The translations under genes and the position numbers were made by a program. From Lingula anatina (taxonomy: Eukaryota > Brachiopoda > Lingulata > Lingulida > Lingulidae): 49,509 nt of DNA. The notes under the pieces were generated by a model that had not been told where the DNA came from, ran no database searches, and saw only the letters and a list, made by a program, of their open reading frames with translations. Positions 47,185 to 49,509 of the stretch are shown here, piece by piece. Positions within the stretch are counted from its first letter, which is position 1; each line of letters opens with the position of its first letter. Where the stretch lies: the NCBI RefSeq assembly GCF_001039355.2, contig NW_019775616.1, positions 138,511 through 188,019 on the forward strand. Reading direction: 5' to 3'.

Positions 47185-47188
47185 CTTA

Positions 47189-48509
47189 TTCTCCTCAGAC
47201 GAACAAGAATGAATCCCAGGACTGTGAAACACAGTGAGATAACTAGAAAAAGGAACCAATGCGAGATTGTCTATTGAAAAATACAGATAATGTGTATGTA
47301 CATGTAACCTCTTAAATAAGAATATTGCACGCAACGTCACAGTATTTACCATCACCATCACGTTGATGTATATCATAGTACATGACAACACCAAGTTTTA
47401 CGAAATGCAGTCCTATAAAAATTGGCATGTGCTCGACCACGAGAGAAGTTGCATATTCTAACCGTCCGTCTCGTTAATTCTTGCTCTAATCCAAATCTCG
47501 TTTGACGGCATCATCTGCTGTGCCAAGGTCGTCTCACATTGTATGCAGAAATTTCATATAATAAACTGTACACCGCAAACGTGCACTATAATCTGGCTGT
47601 GACAAAAGCAAGGAGTGGCCAGTAGGAGCCATTAGGAGCTACCTCTACGGAACCAACGGGCCCCTCCGAAGGGAACCAATGGCTCTAGTAGGCCTACAGG
47701 GTCTTTGAAAAAATATGATCTGGTCTGTCATAGGCTTTTTGTTATTATTGCCTAACCTTTCCCTCAAATAACTGCATGTACAATTTTATATTTTTATTTA
47801 TTTTTTTTTAACTAGGGCATGGCTTAATTACTATATTTTTCCTTAAAACGTATTGCGCTTGAAAAACAAGCTTTAATATAATGGTATCATGTTTTCTTGA
47901 TCATGAAAAGAGCCGTCTAGGTTTTCATCAAATTTACCCATAATTATAACCACTCAGATGATCCTAGGACTCATTGTGCATAGTTATGTAACATCCCCAT
48001 GAGAACAAACTTGAAAGTGATTTATAGCTGCTACGCACGCAACCAGGTTATACAGTTAGATGATAAACATAGCAATTAAAACATCAAAACGATCATTGTG
48101 TGTCGAGCTACAACCAGCACTAGAACCTTGCCGTGACATTAGGAGAAAAGGTTGGTTAATCACCATAGAATCTAATGTACATTTCATCTCAACTGAGTAA
48201 AATAATTTCACTAAATACATGTTAGAATACCTTGATCTTGCACAAGTGTAAAAGTATTATATATGTACTCTTTAAGACATTATAATAATTATATTTAGTT
48301 GAAAATACTTTTTTAAAGTTTGATCCTAATGTACATATATTATAATAACCAATCTCCTTCACTGTATGTTAGGGTATCCCAGGTAATATGTAAAACTTGC
48401 CTCATTGTTATTGAAAAAGCAATGCCGGTTAGCATATATACAGTCACAATTTATCTCCAAGGGTCCCCAACTTTGTATATTTGATTATTTTTTCCCTTTT
48501 TTTGTTCAG
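47189..48509. repeat. Inverted match of 14.5-16.3 kb, gene-free
   Basis: This is the reverse complement of the upstream flank of membrane-protein copy 2, lacking the 628-bp MITE found at 15410-16037. It ends in a T-rich tract and AG acceptor (48508-48509) that opens the next coding exon. Confidence 0.75.
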
Positions 48510-49218
48510 AACTCGGATGGCAATGAAGAAATGCATACTCATGGCATTGTTTGCTGTTGTCTCTGTGATACTCATAGGGATACTAAATAAGGCTCTTACG
48601 GGGGTATCAGTGATATATATATTAGCAAAGGAAAAGATAGTTCCCAAGAAAGGACAGAACAACCGCAATTTGTTTATCTCATCCAAGGCGCATCAAGACA
48701 CCCTATTCCCGGCCTTAACGTTTCCCCGAATAGAGAAATGATTTGGCTGACTTACAGAGACAAAACAGGCGACATTTACTTTCCGAATAGCACTCACACC
48801 GAAGGTCGTAACCGGCTGCTTTGGGAAGCAATTGACCGTGCATCTATGAGGAAGGACGGTGGCTACTTGTACTACCTATTTCTGGACGATGATTTGGTGC
48901 TTACTAATGAGAATGATACAAAACGATGGTGGAGAAAAAAATTACCACGCAACCCATTTGATCGATTTGAACTGTTTTTACACGATTTCCTACCGACAGT
49001 TGGGTTTGCAAAACATACGTTAAATATCAATGATGCTCCAGTCCCCGTGGGGGTGAGATACAACTTCGATGCTATTTTCAACGGGTTCCACCGCCACACA
49101 ATTTCCTTCATGTTGCCATACATCACCGATTTAGATCACAATTCATGGTGGTTTTCGCAGTGGTTTGTCATTCACATCTCTGCGATGTTTTATAATTCAC
49201 ACCGTGTCCTTTGCAATG
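48510..49218 (+). pseudogene. Membrane-protein (putative glycosyltransferase) copy 3: frameshifted and cut by a transposon
   Basis: The exon begins at 48510 after an AG acceptor, with ATG at 48517 (MAMKKC). Residues match copy 2 through GVSVIYI. Then an extra TA in the tatatata run near 48612-48622 shifts the frame, which runs out at a stop near 48741. The original frame resumes in sequence and codes for WLTYRDKTGDIYFPNST, YYLFLDDDL and FNGFHRHTISFMLP up to SHRVLCNA. Coding then ends at 49218, where the transposon begins. Unlike copy 2 it keeps the acidic-motif region. It is the allele or inverted duplicate of copy 2. Confidence 0.8.
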
Positions 49219-49509
49219 CACCCTGAGCTTCAGAGCTAACTTGACACTAACCTTTTCACTGTAGCCTATCTCCATCGTGTCAAGTAACCTCTGACCACAT
49301 TCGATTGCCCCCGCCGCCCGCCAATCAAATTTAAAGCCCGCACTCAATGACTCATTGAACGATCTAGCCAATGAACGCGAACGAGTCAAAGCGCGCTTTG
49401 TTCAAATCCGGACCAATCAAAGATAAGGCTAAATATCAGGGACTTGCCGTAACCTGTGGGCAGCACGCAAAATACATCATCCCTCAGTAGATAATGATGC
49501 AGGGCATCA
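49219..49509. mobile_element. RecQ-fragment transposon, second copy, running off the window
   Basis: It begins caccctgagcttcagagcta exactly as the TIR at 18501, followed by the interior of the 18501-19168 element read from its right end. The minus strand again encodes VLPTGYGKSLIF. The 8 bases before it, ttgcaatg (49211-49218), would be the target duplication; the other end lies beyond the window. Confidence 0.82.

Noticed and set aside
1-49509. CRISPR arrays, rRNA, tRNA or bacterial operon structure
   Set aside because: None was seen. Genes are spliced and widely spaced, and the repeats are microsatellites or inverted-repeat transposons. A small tRNA could be missed by eye.

Overview
The window is nuclear DNA of an animal. 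It has spliced genes with GT-AG introns, phase-consistent exons, AT-rich introns, GT/CT/TTTA microsatellites and many short inverted-repeat transposons. The gene set (a WDSUB1 orthologue, secreted discoidin proteins, an EGF plus ALK-type glycine-rich protein, a putative Golgi glycosyltransferase family, a Polinton-like DNA polymerase) suggests a marine invertebrate, perhaps a bivalve or another lophotrochozoan. The species cannot be fixed from the sequence.

Layout. 1-2817: most of a protein-primed family B DNA polymerase, open from the left edge. 3535-5963: exons of a secreted EGF / glycine-rich protein. 6912-8022 (minus): an intact gene for a type II membrane protein with an LFLDDDL motif, probably a glycosyltransferase. 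8.0-13.6 kb: non-coding DNA made of duplicated segments and small transposons. 13654-14470 (minus): a second copy of the membrane-protein gene with the acidic-motif region deleted in frame. 19620-24705 (minus): the 3' half of WDSUB1 (last WD repeats, SAM domain, U-box). 27.1-31.0 kb: two coiled-coil/discoidin genes on plus. 32572-35119 (plus): the 5' half of WDSUB1 (exons 1-5). 35.8-42.3 kb: an antisense array of discoidin genes, two intact and two broken. 44095-44652 (plus): WDSUB1 exons 6-7 again. 44.7-49.2 kb: an inverted copy of 14.0-19.3 kb, ending in a third membrane-protein gene that is frameshifted and cut by a transposon.

The main structural fact is a very large imperfect palindrome. 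About 14.0-31.2 kb on one strand matches about 38.2-49.2 kb on the other, with WDSUB1 exons 1-5 in the unmatched centre. The two arms differ by SNPs and by transposons that are filled in one arm and empty in the other, as two haplotypes would. Four isolated N characters (20997, 31207, 36501, 44659) sit where gene order breaks. The simplest reading is that contigs from both haplotypes of one locus were joined head to head. The real locus would be one plus-oriented WDSUB1 gene whose intron 5 holds an antisense array of discoidin genes with different copy number on the two haplotypes. A true inverted duplication is not excluded.

Because both arms are present, several transposon insertions can be read against an empty site. 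These include an 8-bp-TSD element carrying a RecQ-like helicase fragment, a 4-bp-TSD family with ATCGAT-rich ends, and an AACGTTG-rich element with no visible TSD. A CACTA-like element with a 3-bp TSD can be read against paralogous copies in the discoidin array.
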